Positions 8,377-18,316 of a stretch of 64,000 nucleotides of DNA are shown piece after piece. The stretch comes from Promethearchaeota archaeon. GTDB taxonomy: Archaea > Asgardarchaeota > Lokiarchaeia > Sigyniarchaeales > SOKP01. The notes below the pieces were generated by a model, which worked only from the letters and a program-made list of their open reading frames with translations, searched no databases and was not told the DNA's origin. Every line of letters starts with the position of its first letter. Positions within the stretch are counted from its first letter, which is position 1. Location: assembly GCA_016839585.1 (NCBI GenBank), contig JAEOTZ010000056.1, forward strand, positions 19,967 through 83,966, written 5' to 3'. The position numbers and the translations under genes are program-made.

Positions 8377-9253
8377 TTACTATTGTGTGCTCTTGTTGAG
8401 CTACGGGTTCACGAGTTCTTTCTATTAAAATAGGATATTTATCAAGGATTTGTTTTCTTAGAAAATCATTAACAATTCTCATTATTCTATTCTTAGGTAT
8501 TAAATTGTTATTTTCAATCCATCTTGGTGAAAATGGAAGTCGTCTAAAGTTTTTTTCAATTTTATTCATATAGTTTTGTAGCTCATAGGGCATATTTTTC
8601 TTTACTTTTTTAACAAATCGATATATATAGGCATGATCTCCATTTTCAACTAATCCTTCTCCTGAAGTTGCAAATGGTTCACATGCAAATGCATCTCCAG
8701 ATTTTAATATATTGTTATGCCTTTTTTCCAAATAATTTGGTATAAATGGGCCTGCATGGAGATTATATTGCTTCAATTCATGACCGCCAAGATTTCTAAT
8801 TGGTTTTAAGCCATAGCTTTTAATTTTATCTTCAATTGCACCTCCTAACTCATATAATTTAGTACCAGGCTTAAATAGAGCAATTGCAGCTTCAAGACCT
8901 TCTTCTGCCGCATCTATATAATTTTGTAGCTTTGGATCTCCATCAATATTTATTGTAAAAGCAGAATCTGCTATATAACCGTTAAAGTGAGACCCCAAAT
9001 CAATTTTTAACAAACCTCTTTCTGGAACAATAGTATCATCATCAATTGGCGGACTATAGTGGGCAGCTATCTCATTTAAAGACATATTAATAGGAAAAGA
9101 CAAATTTGCACCGTTTTTTATAATTTCAGCTTCACATTTATTAGCAATTTCTAAAAACAATGCACCAGGATGAATAATTTTTCTTGCTAACTTCTTGGCA
9201 GCTATTACTGCTTTTCCAGCCTTAATATAATCTTGAATATAATCTTCACTCAT
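8336..9253 (-). CDS. map: Methionine aminopeptidase, type II
   Basis: It removes the initiator Met from nascent proteins. The 305-residue length and the insert after the first metal His mark the archaeal/eukaryotic type II enzyme. Dinuclear metal ligands are visible: Asp85 in KIDLG, Asp96 in IADSA, His158 in GGHEL, Glu192 in CEPFA and Glu288 in QQEHT. His65 fits the substrate-binding His. It sits 40 bases downstream of aspS and overlaps the next gene, consistent with a translation-linked operon. Confidence 0.95.
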   Translation of the reverse strand: MSEDYIQDYIKAGKAVIAAKKLARKIIHPGALFLEIANKCEAEIIKNGANLSFPINMSLNEIAAHYSPPIDDDTIVPERGLLKIDLGSHFNGYIADSAFTINIDGDPKLQNYIDAAEEGLEAAIALFKPGTKLYELGGAIEDKIKSYGLKPIRNLGGHELKQYNLHAGPFIPNYLEKRHNNILKSGDAFACEPFATSGEGLVENGDHAYIYRFVKKVKKNMPYELQNYMNKIEKNFRRLPFSPRWIENNNLIPKNRIMRIVNDFLRKQILDKYPILIERTREPVAQQEHTIVIDKEGNTIVTTEE

Positions 9254-9293
9254 AATTTAAATATTAATAAGGTTATTTTTAGATTTTAAAAAA

Positions 9294-10613
9294 CTAAGGA
9301 GTTAAGCGATCTGGAGTACGTGGATAAAATATTGATTCCCGAATATCATCTAATCCACATAAAAAAGTGATCCAACGGTCTATCCCTAAGCCAAATCCAG
9401 CATGAGGTGGCATTCCAAAATCAAATACTTTAAGGTGGGACTTAAAAGATATAGGATTTAAGCCTTTAGATTCAAGCGCAGCAATTAGGTGATCTTTATT
9501 ATGGACTCGCGATCCACCTGAAGTTAATTCAAGCCATCCCATTTGTAAGTCGAAAGATTCACTATATTTTGGATTTTTGGAATGCATAATATAAAATGGT
9601 TTTATTATCATTGGCCAGTGAGTAATATAATAATATTCTGTTAATTCATTCCCTAATTTACGATAAGCTTCTGTTGATATATCTTCACCCCATTCTATAT
9701 TTAGACTAAATTTGTTTTCTATTAGTTCAAGGATCTCATCATATTTATATCTGGGAAAAGGAATTTCAGGAATAATGGTTTTATTCTCCATATTTAGAAA
9801 TCTTAAAGCAGTAATTTGATTTTCTCTGATATCCTTAATAACTTTATGAACTAGTTCTTCTAATACCGTAAGAACATCATACATATTTGAAAACGCCATC
9901 TCAACATCTAAAGTAAAAATTTCACATACATGTCGCCTGGTACGACTTTTCTCTGCCCTGAAAGCTGGGCTAATTTCATAAACCCGTTCGTAAACACCAC
10001 TAAGTTGTTCTTTGTAAAGTTGAGCAGATTGTGTTAAAAAAGCTTCTTTATCAAAATACATTATCGGAAATAATTCTGTACCTCCTTCTGTGGCTGAACC
10101 AATTATTTTTGGAGTTGTTATTTCTGTGAAGTCTCTCTCAGTTAGAAATTTTCTAATAGAATTTAACACCTGACCTCTAATATCAAAAATTGCTTGATTT
10201 CTCTGTGATCTTAAATCTAAAGGTCGATTATTTAATCTCAAATCTAATTCAGATATAGTTTCCCCCGTCATATCAATAGGAAGTTTTTCAGGGGTTTTAT
10301 TTAGGATTTTAATATCTGAGGGGATTATTTCGATTCCTCCTGGAGCTTTTTTGAACGTTTTGACTTTACCCTTAACCATAATGCAATATTGATATCCAAG
10401 CTTAGCTTTTTCAAACAGCTCATCGGAAATATCACCTTTTTTTAAAGTAATTTGACGTTCTCCGTACTTGTCCTGAAGATTTATAAACTTTAAACCACCC
10501 AAATCTCTATAATTTCTAACCCATCCACCTAATATAACTTCTTGGCCAACTAATTCAGGAGAGACATCTTTAGTATAATGTGTTTTTCTCCAATCACCCA
10601 ACTCATCTAGCAT
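9294..10613 (-). CDS. aspS: Aspartyl-tRNA synthetase (archaeal type)
   Basis: This class II synthetase charges tRNA-Asp, and tRNA-Asn too if non-discriminating. The 439-residue protein has an N-terminal OB-fold anticodon domain (about 20-110) and a catalytic core without the large bacterial GAD insert, as in Archaea and eukaryotes. Motif 2 reads [11 protein letters not shown] near residue 220, and motif 3 reads GFGLGIDRW near the C-terminus. Whether it also charges tRNA-Asn cannot be settled by eye. It heads the leftward operon with map and faces a divergent DNA methyltransferase gene across 88 bases. Confidence 0.95.
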   Translation of the reverse strand: MLDELGDWRKTHYTKDVSPELVGQEVILGGWVRNYRDLGGLKFINLQDKYGERQITLKKGDISDELFEKAKLGYQYCIMVKGKVKTFKKAPGGIEIIPSDIKILNKTPEKLPIDMTGETISELDLRLNNRPLDLRSQRNQAIFDIRGQVLNSIRKFLTERDFTEITTPKIIGSATEGGTELFPIMYFDKEAFLTQSAQLYKEQLSGVYERVYEISPAFRAEKSRTRRHVCEIFTLDVEMAFSNMYDVLTVLEELVHKVIKDIRENQITALRFLNMENKTIIPEIPFPRYKYDEILELIENKFSLNIEWGEDISTEAYRKLGNELTEYYYITHWPMIIKPFYIMHSKNPKYSESFDLQMGWLELTSGGSRVHNKDHLIAALESKGLNPISFKSHLKVFDFGMPPHAGFGLGIDRWITFLCGLDDIRESIFYPRTPDRLTP

Positions 10614-10701
10614 TATTCTGTAGCCATTTGTATTTTTTTATAATTAATTTTGCAAAAAGTTGAATAAAAATTAAATTTTTGCCATCTTATTAAGTGGTAA
10701 T

Positions 10702-12267
10702 ATGATAAAATTTAATTGGGAAGGTAAAAGAAAAGCTATTGAATTTCTGAATTCACTGGAACATGAAAAAAAATACGAGTTTAAAGTAATTGAATCAATA
10801 TTGGCTCCTAAAAATGAAAATATTGAGCGTGACTCTAATTTAATTTATCAAAATGGTAAAAAAGAATTAAGAAATCTTAAAAAAGAGCAAAGTTGGGAAA
10901 ACCAGCTTTATTGGGGAGATAATTATGTAGTAATGAAATTTTTAATACAAAAATTTAGAGAAAAAATTAACCTAATTTATTTTGATCCACCTTTTGCTAC
11001 TGGTGGAGATTTCAATTACATAATACAAATAGGTGAAAGTGAAGCTTCTAAAAGTTCGAGTAAATGGTTAAGAAAAACTGCTTATAGTGATACTTGGAAA
11101 GAAGGTTTTGAATCATATCTTAATTTTATGTATGAAAGGTTATTGCTAATGAAAGAACTCCTAAGCCAAGAAGGAAGCATCTACGTACATCTTGATTGGC
11201 ATATGGGGCATTATATAAAGATACTTATGGATGAAATTTTTGGAGTTGATAATTTTGGAAATGAAATAATATGGGCATATCCAGCCGCTTCTGTCCAGAC
11301 TAGACGATTCTTTATACGTTCCTTTGATATTCTATTATTTTATACTAAATCAAATAATTACACTTTTAATGACGATCCTAATATTTATATGGAATATTCA
11401 GATCGAGTCAAGAAAGCATTAAAGAAAGATGATAAAGGGACTTACTATTATCGGGGTGGAAGCCATAATGGTAAGAAATTATCACAGAAAGTGTATATCA
11501 AAGAAAAAGGAATATTTCCACGAGATGTATGGAATGATATTCCCTATGTAAGAGCAAATACTATAGAATACCAAGGATTTTCTACTCAAAAGCCAGAACG
11601 CCTATTAAAAAGGATTATATTAGCATCTACAAATAAGAATGACCTTATTGCAGATTTTTTTTGCGGTTCAGGTACGACTTTAACAGTTGCAGAAAAACTT
11701 GATAGACGTTGGATTGGGTGCGATATTGCCAAGCACGCCATTCATATATCAAAGAAAAGACTGCTCGATATTTATAATAGTAATGATATGTTCAATTGGA
11801 AAAATATTTATGGAAAAGATATTGGTCCATTTAAGATTCTACAAATTAATGAACCCAAAAAAGTACAATTAATCCCTACAGAATTCTTGGCGAAAGGGAT
11901 TAACCATGAAATTAAGTTAAATACTTTCGAAAAGCCTAGTTTTAATGTAAAAATTGAAAAAAAAGATAATAAAGCATTTTGTGAATTGACTGATTATTCT
12001 TTTCCATATGAAAATTTAATTTCTGATAATCTTAAAAAAAATATCAAAAAATGGACGGATTGGATCGATTATTGGGCAATAGATTTTGATAATAAGAGTG
12101 ATATTTTCATTGTCATGTGGGTTTCTTATAGAACTCGTAAAAATCGAGGTTTAAAATTAATCTCAACACCTTATAATTTTTCTAAAAAAAAATCCTATAA
12201 GGTTTTAATAAAAGTTATTGATATTTTTGGTATAGAAACTGTCCAAAAATACAATATCGCACTTTAA
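10702..12267 (+). CDS. Orphan site-specific DNA methyltransferase (beta-class, Mod-like)
   Basis: This is an S-adenosylmethionine-dependent N6-adenine or N4-cytosine methyltransferase resembling type III Mod proteins. The catalytic motif IV is DPPF at residues 95-98. Motif I comes later, FCGSGTT at 320-326, followed by RRWIGCD, giving the beta-class order. The stretch between them (about 200-300) would be target recognition. The last 150 residues are a beta-rich extension unlike a typical Mod tail. No restriction (Res) subunit or other nuclease is adjacent, so it appears to be solitary. It may have arrived by transfer, though its base composition is like its neighbours. Confidence 0.85.
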   Translation: MIKFNWEGKRKAIEFLNSLEHEKKYEFKVIESILAPKNENIERDSNLIYQNGKKELRNLKKEQSWENQLYWGDNYVVMKFLIQKFREKINLIYFDPPFATGGDFNYIIQIGESEASKSSSKWLRKTAYSDTWKEGFESYLNFMYERLLLMKELLSQEGSIYVHLDWHMGHYIKILMDEIFGVDNFGNEIIWAYPAASVQTRRFFIRSFDILLFYTKSNNYTFNDDPNIYMEYSDRVKKALKKDDKGTYYYRGGSHNGKKLSQKVYIKEKGIFPRDVWNDIPYVRANTIEYQGFSTQKPERLLKRIILASTNKNDLIADFFCGSGTTLTVAEKLDRRWIGCDIAKHAIHISKKRLLDIYNSNDMFNWKNIYGKDIGPFKILQINEPKKVQLIPTEFLAKGINHEIKLNTFEKPSFNVKIEKKDNKAFCELTDYSFPYENLISDNLKKNIKKWTDWIDYWAIDFDNKSDIFIVMWVSYRTRKNRGLKLISTPYNFSKKKSYKVLIKVIDIFGIETVQKYNIAL

Positions 12268-12287
12268 TTTTCTCTTAATCGATGGAA

Positions 12288-13673
12288 TTATTTAATAATT
12301 TCCCTAAGAAGCATAGTAGCATAAGATCCTTTTTGAATAGAAAATTCAATTTTTACTTTTCTCTTGTTCTGATAGAAATCATCCTCTGTAAATTCTATTA
12401 ACTTTAGATCAATTGGTTTTATCATCATCGCTCTAGTAGATCCTTTAAATTCGAATGTATCTAAGAGTTTTTGTTTAAAAATTTTTTGATTTATGTTTTC
12501 TTGTTCTATAATTACATCATAAATGGTTTTCATTAGTGGGAATTTGTTCATATCAGTATCATAACCAATAATTGGAGCTATTATAGACGCTCGATTGAGA
12601 TTCAGTGCCTGTTTTAGATATTCATCATAATCTCCACCATATATATAATTAACTTGAGTTATGTTACCATTATCATCATCAAGTATGCTAATAACATCAC
12701 CTTTTAAAGGTTCAAATAAAGAGAAACCTTTATGATATCTTAAAGAAATCATCTTATTAAATAGATAAGATTGGAAAGAACTTATTAACAATCTCTTTAA
12801 ACTAAAAGATAAAGATGATATACACCCTTCATAATCTCCAGGGTTCTCTATTAAATACTTTATCATTTTTCTTTCATAGAATAGACTATGTGGAAAATTC
12901 ACATATGCATTTTGATAATTTTTGTTTTTCTCCAGGTCTTTTCTTACTTTTATTGATTCCTGAGATTCTGTAGAATAAGTTGATGTTACAAATTCATTAA
13001 AAGCGTTTTTATAATCATTTTCTAATAGATATCGACCAATTAAGTGAGAATTCGGTCTAAAGGTACCAAATCTCTGGAGACCAAAATAATTAGGAAATCC
13101 ATATTTAATTAAGAAATTTAATATTTCTTTAATCTTGTTTTCTAAATTTTCCTTGCTTTCTATATTTCTAATTATTATAGTAAAATAATTACCCCAATGA
13201 CTTCCTAATTTAACAGATTTTTTAGAAGAAGTTATATCTCTGAAATATAAATCATTAAATTTTAAATTTCTTAGTTTTTCTATATAATCTCCTTTTATGG
13301 AAACTTTTTGAGCACTAATAGAACATTTATCTTTTAATCCAGAATATTGGATTAATTCTGAAGGGATTTTTAAGGTATTACTAATTTCTCTTATGGCTTC
13401 AAATGTATCCTTATTAAATTTAATTAAATTGAATGTAGTATATTTATTATTCGATTCTTCTGAAAAAGAGAAATTCTTCTTACCCTTATTTATTTTAAGA
13501 ATTTTTCCCTTATTGGTTATTTCTTGTACAATAAAATCCTTGTAAGTTTTTTTATATTCTCCACCAATACCATCTATTCTAGATGTAGCATAAGCTTCAA
13601 TTCCTACAAATTTTTCTAATTCTTTATTATCATTTTCAGCAAATAAGTAAGTTACATCCTCTTTTTCTAACAA
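12288..13673 (-). CDS. truD: tRNA pseudouridine synthase TruD/Pus7 family
   Basis: It converts uridine to pseudouridine in tRNA (position 13 in the bacterial family). The 461-residue length, longer than the bacterial enzyme, fits archaeal/eukaryotic Pus7-like proteins. The catalytic Asp is Asp115 in GLKDKCS; the substrate-loop motif NYFGLQRFG is near residue 200. The start is TTG at 13673, 21 bases downstream of pth2. It is the last gene of the eL38 operon and converges on the DNA methyltransferase. Confidence 0.92.
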   Translation of the reverse strand: MLEKEDVTYLFAENDNKELEKFVGIEAYATSRIDGIGGEYKKTYKDFIVQEITNKGKILKINKGKKNFSFSEESNNKYTTFNLIKFNKDTFEAIREISNTLKIPSELIQYSGLKDKCSISAQKVSIKGDYIEKLRNLKFNDLYFRDITSSKKSVKLGSHWGNYFTIIIRNIESKENLENKIKEILNFLIKYGFPNYFGLQRFGTFRPNSHLIGRYLLENDYKNAFNEFVTSTYSTESQESIKVRKDLEKNKNYQNAYVNFPHSLFYERKMIKYLIENPGDYEGCISSLSFSLKRLLISSFQSYLFNKMISLRYHKGFSLFEPLKGDVISILDDDNGNITQVNYIYGGDYDEYLKQALNLNRASIIAPIIGYDTDMNKFPLMKTIYDVIIEQENINQKIFKQKLLDTFEFKGSTRAMMIKPIDLKLIEFTEDDFYQNKRKVKIEFSIQKGSYATMLLREIIK

Positions 13674-13694
13674 TTTTATAGCCTATTAATCTGA

Positions 13695-14051
13695 TTATAA
13701 TAATTTTAAATCTCCTGTAATCTTATCAATTTCTGTAGATAATACAGGTCCAATACCTACTGCTGTTGTTGTTCCTGGAGGTAATTGAGTAAGACCAGCA
13801 TCTTTTACGATAAAATATGGTAATTTATGTTTCTCAAGTTTAATAATCATATTATTCAATTCTTCCTTACTCTTTATTTTGAGAACTATCTTTTTCTGTC
13901 CAGAATTTTTCCAATTTTTCCAAACACTTTTATTTTGAAATCGAACTAAATCTGAAGCTGAAACACTAGCATGGCACGACTGGGCACACTTTTTACCAGT
14001 TCCCATTTCAAGATCTGTTCTTATTAAAATAACTTGCTTATATTCTTCCAC
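13695..14051 (-). CDS. pth: Peptidyl-tRNA hydrolase, archaeal/eukaryotic Pth2 type
   Basis: It releases peptides from peptidyl-tRNA that drops off the ribosome. The 118-residue protein matches Pth2 from end to end. The MGTGKKCAQ active-site segment with Lys/Gln precedes the CHAS helix. Later come the [13 protein letters not shown] loop and the VGIGP strand. The start codon is GTG at 14051. It lies between the zinc/KH-like protein and truD in a compact operon that begins with eL38. Confidence 0.93.
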   Translation of the reverse strand: MEEYKQVILIRTDLEMGTGKKCAQSCHASVSASDLVRFQNKSVWKNWKNSGQKKIVLKIKSKEELNNMIIKLEKHKLPYFIVKDAGLTQLPPGTTTAVGIGPVLSTEIDKITGDLKLL

Positions 14052-14100
14052 GATATCTTAAACCTATTATATTTTAAGAAATTAGTAAATTAAATTCTAA

Positions 14101-14610
14101 CTATTGAAACTCAATCCTAGTAATATTTCCTGTTAGTTCTAAAATCAATTCTTCTAGTTCTTCTTTAGTAAATAGAATTTTATCTTTATCTTCCTCTCGA
14201 AGAACTGCCCTAAATTGAACATCACCAGTAGCTAAGAAGATTTCATTTAACGAGACCAATTTGCTAGGTGCAATTAATGCTTCTACTACTGGTCTAGGAT
14301 TACTTGTTTTTTCAATTAATATAGTTTCATCTATTTGATATGTTTCTTTTACCCAAGCTATTAATTCTGATGATATTTTAAGTTTATCTTTATTTCCAAT
14401 CACCAATATTACAACATCTTCGTAATCAATTGCTTTATGAAAAGAAACATTTTTTAGAAATTCAAATTTCTCAGAATCTTCCAATTCATTCAAATTTTTG
14501 GCTAAATCTAGCTCAAATTCCGTAATTTCTCCAGTATCTAATTTTTCCTGACAACTAGTGCATAAAAATCCCGAGTTTACACATGTCTTACAAGCTGGAA
14601 GAACTTTCAT
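14101..14610 (-). CDS. Zinc-knuckle protein with NusA/KH-like region
   Basis: The 169-residue protein begins with a four-Cys cluster (CKTC at about residues 7-10 and CTSC at 17-20). A helical linker and an alpha/beta region follow, which could be a KH-type RNA-binding fold (for example VILVIGNKDKLKIS near residues 66-80). Position in an operon with eL38, Pth2 and TruD suggests a role in translation, transcription or RNA metabolism. The KH reading is by pattern only, since the classical GxxG loop is not clear. ATG at 14610 follows the eL38 stop by 17 bases. Confidence 0.6.
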   Translation of the reverse strand: MKVLPACKTCVNSGFLCTSCQEKLDTGEITEFELDLAKNLNELEDSEKFEFLKNVSFHKAIDYEDVVILVIGNKDKLKISSELIAWVKETYQIDETILIEKTSNPRPVVEALIAPSKLVSLNEIFLATGDVQFRAVLREEDKDKILFTKEELEELILELTGNITRIEFQ

Positions 14611-14627
14611 TCAATTTTGACCTAAAA

Positions 14628-14822
14628 TTAAATTTCTATAATCTCACAACCAATATTCCTTAATATACGTTCTGCTGATGTTGGATCTGTTTTATATGTA
14701 TAAAGATGTCTCTTGGTCCTAAGTTTGAGCTTAACTATATCTTTAATCCTCTTTACCCTACAATGAAATGCATACTCAGATAATTCTAAAAACTTATTCT
14801 CATCAAATATTTCTTTTGGCAA
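14628..14822 (-). CDS. rpl38e: Large ribosomal subunit protein eL38
   Basis: This is a small 64-residue protein of the large ribosomal subunit shared by eukaryotes and some Archaea. Recognition rests on the MPKEI start, the central VKLKLRTKRHLYTY strand pair and the following Asp/Thr-rich helix, as in eukaryotic L38. Euryarchaeotes generally lack eL38, so its presence agrees with a TACK/Asgard lineage. It heads the leftward operon with the zinc/KH-like gene, pth and truD. Confidence 0.88.
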   Translation of the reverse strand: MPKEIFDENKFLELSEYAFHCRVKRIKDIVKLKLRTKRHLYTYKTDPTSAERILRNIGCEIIEI

Positions 14823-15012
14823 ATTTCCTCAGCTAAGTTTCAGTATTGTAATGATGTGTAGATCTATAATCTATAGAATTTTAATTTTATCATATTATTC
14901 AATAATTTTAAACAAAAATTTTATTTTGAATCATATTTTTTAAAAATTATTCCTATCTTAGTAATTTCTAAGTTAAATTTAAAATCAAAATAAAAAAGAA
15001 GAACTGAGTAAA

Positions 15013-15174
15013 TTGCCAATTGATGACCCAGTTAAGAGGAAAATTGCCAGGTATCATTTACTGGAAAAATCAGTATGTAGACGTTGCGGTGCTTTGAATC
15101 CTATCAGAGCCAAAAAATGTCGAAGATGTCACGGTAAAGACTTACGTTTAAAAAAAAGAGACCTTACAAAGTAG
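15013..15174 (+). CDS. rpl40e: Large ribosomal subunit protein eL40
   Basis: This 53-residue protein is read from TTG at 15013 to TAG at 15172-15174. The product is a classic eL40 zinc ribbon: Cys22-x2-Cys25 in CRRCG and Cys36-x2-Cys39 in CRRCH, surrounded by Arg/Lys. No ATG is available in frame, and the PIDDP sequence after the TTG matches the normal N-terminus of the family. A purine-rich AAGAAGAA lies just upstream. In eukaryotes eL40 is made as a ubiquitin fusion; here it is a separate protein. Confidence 0.88.
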   Translation: MPIDDPVKRKIARYHLLEKSVCRRCGALNPIRAKKCRRCHGKDLRLKKRDLTK

Positions 15175-15307
15175 TTTTGTTTGATTTTTTCTACTTATTT
15201 TAAGAATTTTAATCTTGACCTAAGATTATTGAATAACTTTTCAAAAATTTTTTAATGAAAACCTTAATACTCTTTTTCTTTAAATAGGTAGAAAATGAAA
15301 AGGTAAT

Positions 15308-15589
15308 ATGACAGAGAATCGTAAATTGTTATGTGAGGTTGTTTTTTCTGATCATAATTTAGGGTTATTAACAAGCTTAATAGGACATATAGATGAGAGT
15401 CAGTTAGATCAATTTTCAAACGGAGGAGGCAAGTTTATTACTTTAAAAGAAAAGCATCACCCACCCATTTATAAACCTGACATAAAAGAGATAATTATTT
15501 ATCGGGTAGATAAACATTCCACTATTGGTAAGGAAAAAATAGACTTGAATAATTATATCAAAAGCAACTTTAAAGTAAAAATTAGTTAA
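15308..15589 (+). CDS. Small protein, function unknown
   Basis: This 93-residue soluble protein starts at ATG 15308 with an AAAAGGT ribosome-binding site seven bases upstream. It has an alternating strand/helix pattern, a Gly-Gly-Gly-Lys turn near residue 40 and a His-His-Pro-Pro segment near residue 50, but no motif I can assign. It sits between eL40 and the thermosome gene on the same strand. The reading frame is intact and codon use matches the surroundings. Confidence 0.55.
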   Translation: MTENRKLLCEVVFSDHNLGLLTSLIGHIDESQLDQFSNGGGKFITLKEKHHPPIYKPDIKEIIIYRVDKHSTIGKEKIDLNNYIKSNFKVKIS

Positions 15590-15738
15590 AGATTTTTTTA
15601 TACTCCCTCAACTATTTATATTCTTCTTAGATTGTACCTTCTAATATTGAACTAATTTCAATATTTTATACTCTCAGCTTTATATTTAAAAAAAACAAAA
15701 AATTCGTAAACTTTTTTAATTTTATGACTTAGAGATCA

Positions 15739-15750
15739 TTATATATATAA
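15739..15750 (+). promoter_or_regulatory. Probable TATA box of the thermosome gene
   Basis: The run TTATATATATAA lies about 55 bases upstream of the thermosome ATG and fits an archaeal TATA element bound by TBP/TFB. Transcription would start roughly 25 bases further on, leaving a short leader. Many AT-rich stretches in this genome look similar, so the call is tentative. Confidence 0.35.
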
Positions 15751-15802
15751 TCATTAAAAATCAAAATTAAATCAAAATAAAATTTACAGAACGTGAAAAA
15801 TA

Positions 15803-17491
15803 ATGGCACAATTAGGTGGAACTCCTGTATTAATAATGAGGGAAGGCACAGAGAGAACACGCGGTAGGGATGCATTGGAAAACAATATTGCTGCCGCCAT
15901 AGTAATTGCAGAAGCAGTTAGAACATCATTAGGACCACGGGGAATGGACAAAATGCTTGTAGATCAATTCGGAGATGTAGTCATTACGAATGATGGTGCA
16001 ACAATTCTTAAAGAAATAGATGTTCAACATCCAGCAGCTAAAATGATGGTCGAGGTTGCAAAAACTCAGGATTCTGAAGTTGGAGATGGGACAACAACAT
16101 CTGTAATTCTTGCTGGAGAGCTTCTAAAGCGCGCTAAGAAACTTTTAGAACAAAAAATACATCCTACAGTGATTACAGAAGGTTTTAGGAAGGCATCAGA
16201 AAAAGCTATAGAAATTTTAGATAAGATGTCAATCAAAAGTGGCATTGACGATAAAATAGGGCTAAAAAACGCGGCTATGACATGTATGTCATCAAAACTT
16301 GTTTCAGAAAGTAAAGAACAATTAGCCCAAATCTGTATGAATGCTATTGAGGCTATTGCTGAAAAAGATGATAATGGTAATTGGGTTGCTGATATTGAAA
16401 AGGTTCAAATTCAAAAGAAAGCAGGAGAAAGCATAGATGATACTAGTTTAATTAAGGGTATCATTCTTGATAAAGAAGTCGTAAGTCCAGGCATGCCAAA
16501 AATCATTAAAGATGCAAAAATCTTACTCTTACAAAGTGCAATAGAAATTGAAAAGACAGAATTTGACACTAAACTCCAAATTACCAGCCCTGAACAAATT
16601 CAACAATTCCTTGATGAAGAAGAGAAAATGTTAAGGACTATGGTTGAGAAGGTCGTTAATTCCGGAGCTAATGTAGTTATCTGTCAGAAAGGAATAGATG
16701 ATATGGCTCAACATTTCTTATCTAAAGCTGGAATTATGGCTGTTAGAAGAGTAAAAAAATCAGACCTTGAAAAACTATCAAAAGCTACTGGTGGTATGAT
16801 CTTCACCAATCTTGATGATATAACTGAAAATACACTAGGTTGGGCAGGACTAGTAGAAGAACGTAAGATTATGAACGATAGCTGGATTTTTATTGAAGAA
16901 TGTAAAGATCCTAAATCTGTTGTAATTTTGATCAGAGGTGGTACTGAACTTGTTGTCGATGAGGCTGAAAGAGCCATTCATGATGCCCTTTGCGTAGTGA
17001 GAGATGTCGTAGAAGATCAAAAACTCGTTGGTGGTGGAGGCGCTCCAGAATTAGAAACTGCTATTCAATTGAGACAATATGCCTCTACCTTAGGAGGTCG
17101 TGAGCAATTAGCAGTAGAAATTTTTGCTGATAGCCTTGATATAATCCCAAAAACCTTAGCTGAAAATGCTGGCCTAGATCAAATTGATTCCTTAATGAAA
17201 TTGAGAGCATCACATCAAAAAGGCAATAAATTTGCGGGTCTTGATCTAGATACTGGCAATGTAATTGATGACATGGCTAAAGTGGGTGTCGTTGAACCAA
17301 CCGTAGTTAAAGTTCAAGCTATTAAAAGCTCGACCGAAGCAACTTCCATGATCCTTCGCATTGACGATGTAATTGCTGGTGCAAAAAGCGCGATGCCACC
17401 TGGAATGCCTCCTGGAGGTCCTGGCGGTATGCCGCCTGGGATGGGGGGTATGGGAGGTATGGGTGGAGGATATCCTCCAGATATGTATTAG
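15803..17491 (+). CDS. Thermosome subunit (group II chaperonin, CCT/TRiC family)
   Basis: This is an ATP-driven protein-folding chaperonin forming a double ring in the cytoplasm. The 562-residue sequence is full length. The equatorial ATP motif GDGTT is at residues 94-98, LGPRGMDK is at 43-50, and NDGATIL is at 63-69. The C-terminus is a Gly/Met/Pro-rich tail (about residues 530-562), as in many archaeal thermosomes, that projects into the folding cavity. It is monocistronic, with a TATA-like element upstream and a T-rich stretch downstream. Other subunits are presumably encoded elsewhere. Confidence 0.97.
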   Translation: MAQLGGTPVLIMREGTERTRGRDALENNIAAAIVIAEAVRTSLGPRGMDKMLVDQFGDVVITNDGATILKEIDVQHPAAKMMVEVAKTQDSEVGDGTTTSVILAGELLKRAKKLLEQKIHPTVITEGFRKASEKAIEILDKMSIKSGIDDKIGLKNAAMTCMSSKLVSESKEQLAQICMNAIEAIAEKDDNGNWVADIEKVQIQKKAGESIDDTSLIKGIILDKEVVSPGMPKIIKDAKILLLQSAIEIEKTEFDTKLQITSPEQIQQFLDEEEKMLRTMVEKVVNSGANVVICQKGIDDMAQHFLSKAGIMAVRRVKKSDLEKLSKATGGMIFTNLDDITENTLGWAGLVEERKIMNDSWIFIEECKDPKSVVILIRGGTELVVDEAERAIHDALCVVRDVVEDQKLVGGGGAPELETAIQLRQYASTLGGREQLAVEIFADSLDIIPKTLAENAGLDQIDSLMKLRASHQKGNKFAGLDLDTGNVIDDMAKVGVVEPTVVKVQAIKSSTEATSMILRIDDVIAGAKSAMPPGMPPGGPGGMPPGMGGMGGMGGGYPPDMY

Positions 17492-17499
17492 ATCTAATC

Positions 17500-17534
17500 A
17501 TTTTTTTTAATTTATTTTTTCTTTCTATTTTTCT
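17500..17534 (+). terminator. T-rich probable terminator after the thermosome gene
   Basis: Runs of 8 and 6 Ts interrupted by A/C follow the thermosome stop by about 10 bases, matching oligo-T-dependent archaeal termination. No hairpin is needed or obvious. Part of this stretch belongs to a repeated fragment also found at 23.3 kb. Confidence 0.4.
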
Positions 17535-17595
17535 TATAGCTTTTAAACTATTTTTTGAGCAACTTTATATTCGATTAGATCTATTCCATCAATTT
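17516..17595 (-). repeat. Copy 1 of a decayed gene-tail repeat
   Basis: About 80 bases are clearly similar to 23306-23384; by eye roughly three quarters of positions match without gaps. On the minus strand the other copy reads as the end of a protein (INGIEIVG ... AKKLQEK then stop). Here the same frame reads IDGIDLIE but is interrupted by two extra stops before the shared one. This is therefore probably a pseudogene fragment. Confidence 0.55.
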
Positions 17596-17658
17596 AATGA
17601 ATAATCTCGATAAGTAATAACCAGAAGTATATAATAATTTCCCAGAGACCTCTCGTTT

Positions 17659-18090
17659 TTATTCACTTTTTTTAAGGTTAAAACTATGTCTAAACTGTGC
17701 CATCATTTCCTCGAAAGTCTCCATCCATTTCTTAATGGCGCTTATTGTATTATCATATTCTATAATTTCAATACCATCAGGTAAATTAAATACGTCAATC
17801 GAGTCAGAATCGACTACCGCTTGGTTATACAGTATAGGAGATATATCCCTATATATTACTCGATTATTATAGCTCTCTGCCTTCTTGATTATATCCTGTG
17901 CCAAGTCATGAAGAGGTTCCCACATGTAATCTTCACAGGGGACTACCACCTGTCTAAAAAGAGTAGCTGCCTGTACCCAGTTTGGATCTTGATATTCATT
18001 CATCTCTTCTTCCAAAAGCTTTCTTATTTCATGCTCAATATACCCTTGGATATCAACACGAGTATCATACATCCTGTCTAATCCTGCCAA
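17659..18090 (-). CDS. Soluble protein, function unknown
   Basis: I do not recognise this protein of about 143 residues. It is rich in Asp, Glu, Tyr and Trp and largely helical, with no membrane segment. The start is probably the TTG at 18090. A GGTGA ribosome-binding site at 18096-18100 sits five bases before it, whereas the upstream in-frame GTG at 18099 lies inside that site. An internal ATG at 18072 is a further option. It points toward the thermosome gene and lies in a stretch with duplicated fragments, so it may be lineage-specific. Confidence 0.5.
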   Translation of the reverse strand: MAGLDRMYDTRVDIQGYIEHEIRKLLEEEMNEYQDPNWVQAATLFRQVVVPCEDYMWEPLHDLAQDIIKKAESYNNRVIYRDISPILYNQAVVDSDSIDVFNLPDGIEIIEYDNTISAIKKWMETFEEMMAQFRHSFNLKKSE

Positions 18091-18305
18091 TTTCCTCACC
18101 TTTTAGATTTATAGTTTCTACTTCTCTGAATATTAATTAAATTTATAATTAGAATCATTTTCTTTTCATTATATTTAAAGAAAAATCTAATCACTCTTGA
18201 CGAAAATCAAAACAAATTCAAAGCTTAATCTAATAGTGGAGAAAGGTATATTTTTATAATACTTAGTGATTATTTATTCTAACAATCCATAAAATTATAA
18301 ATTAA

Positions 18306-18310
18306 GGTGA
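18306..18310 (+). promoter_or_regulatory. Ribosome-binding site that points to an ATT start
   Basis: GGTGA is followed by six bases and then ATT at 18317. The last three bases of the site form an in-frame TGA, so no upstream start is possible, and the reading frame has no ATG, GTG or TTG near its beginning. The identical arrangement is kept in the second copy at 26548. Confidence 0.55.
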
Positions 18311-18316
18311 TTAAAA

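Noticed and set aside
10702..12267. Complete restriction-modification system
   Set aside because: Neighbouring genes are AspRS and TruD; no helicase-nuclease or restriction gene adjoins the methyltransferase.
16708..16977. Minus-strand open frame inside the thermosome gene
   Set aside because: It lies wholly within a highly conserved gene on the other strand; the Ser/Thr-rich product is what antisense of such a gene gives.
17399..17488. GGT/ATG-rich low-complexity repeat as a separate repeat element
   Set aside because: It encodes the normal Gly/Met-rich C-terminal tail of the thermosome subunit.
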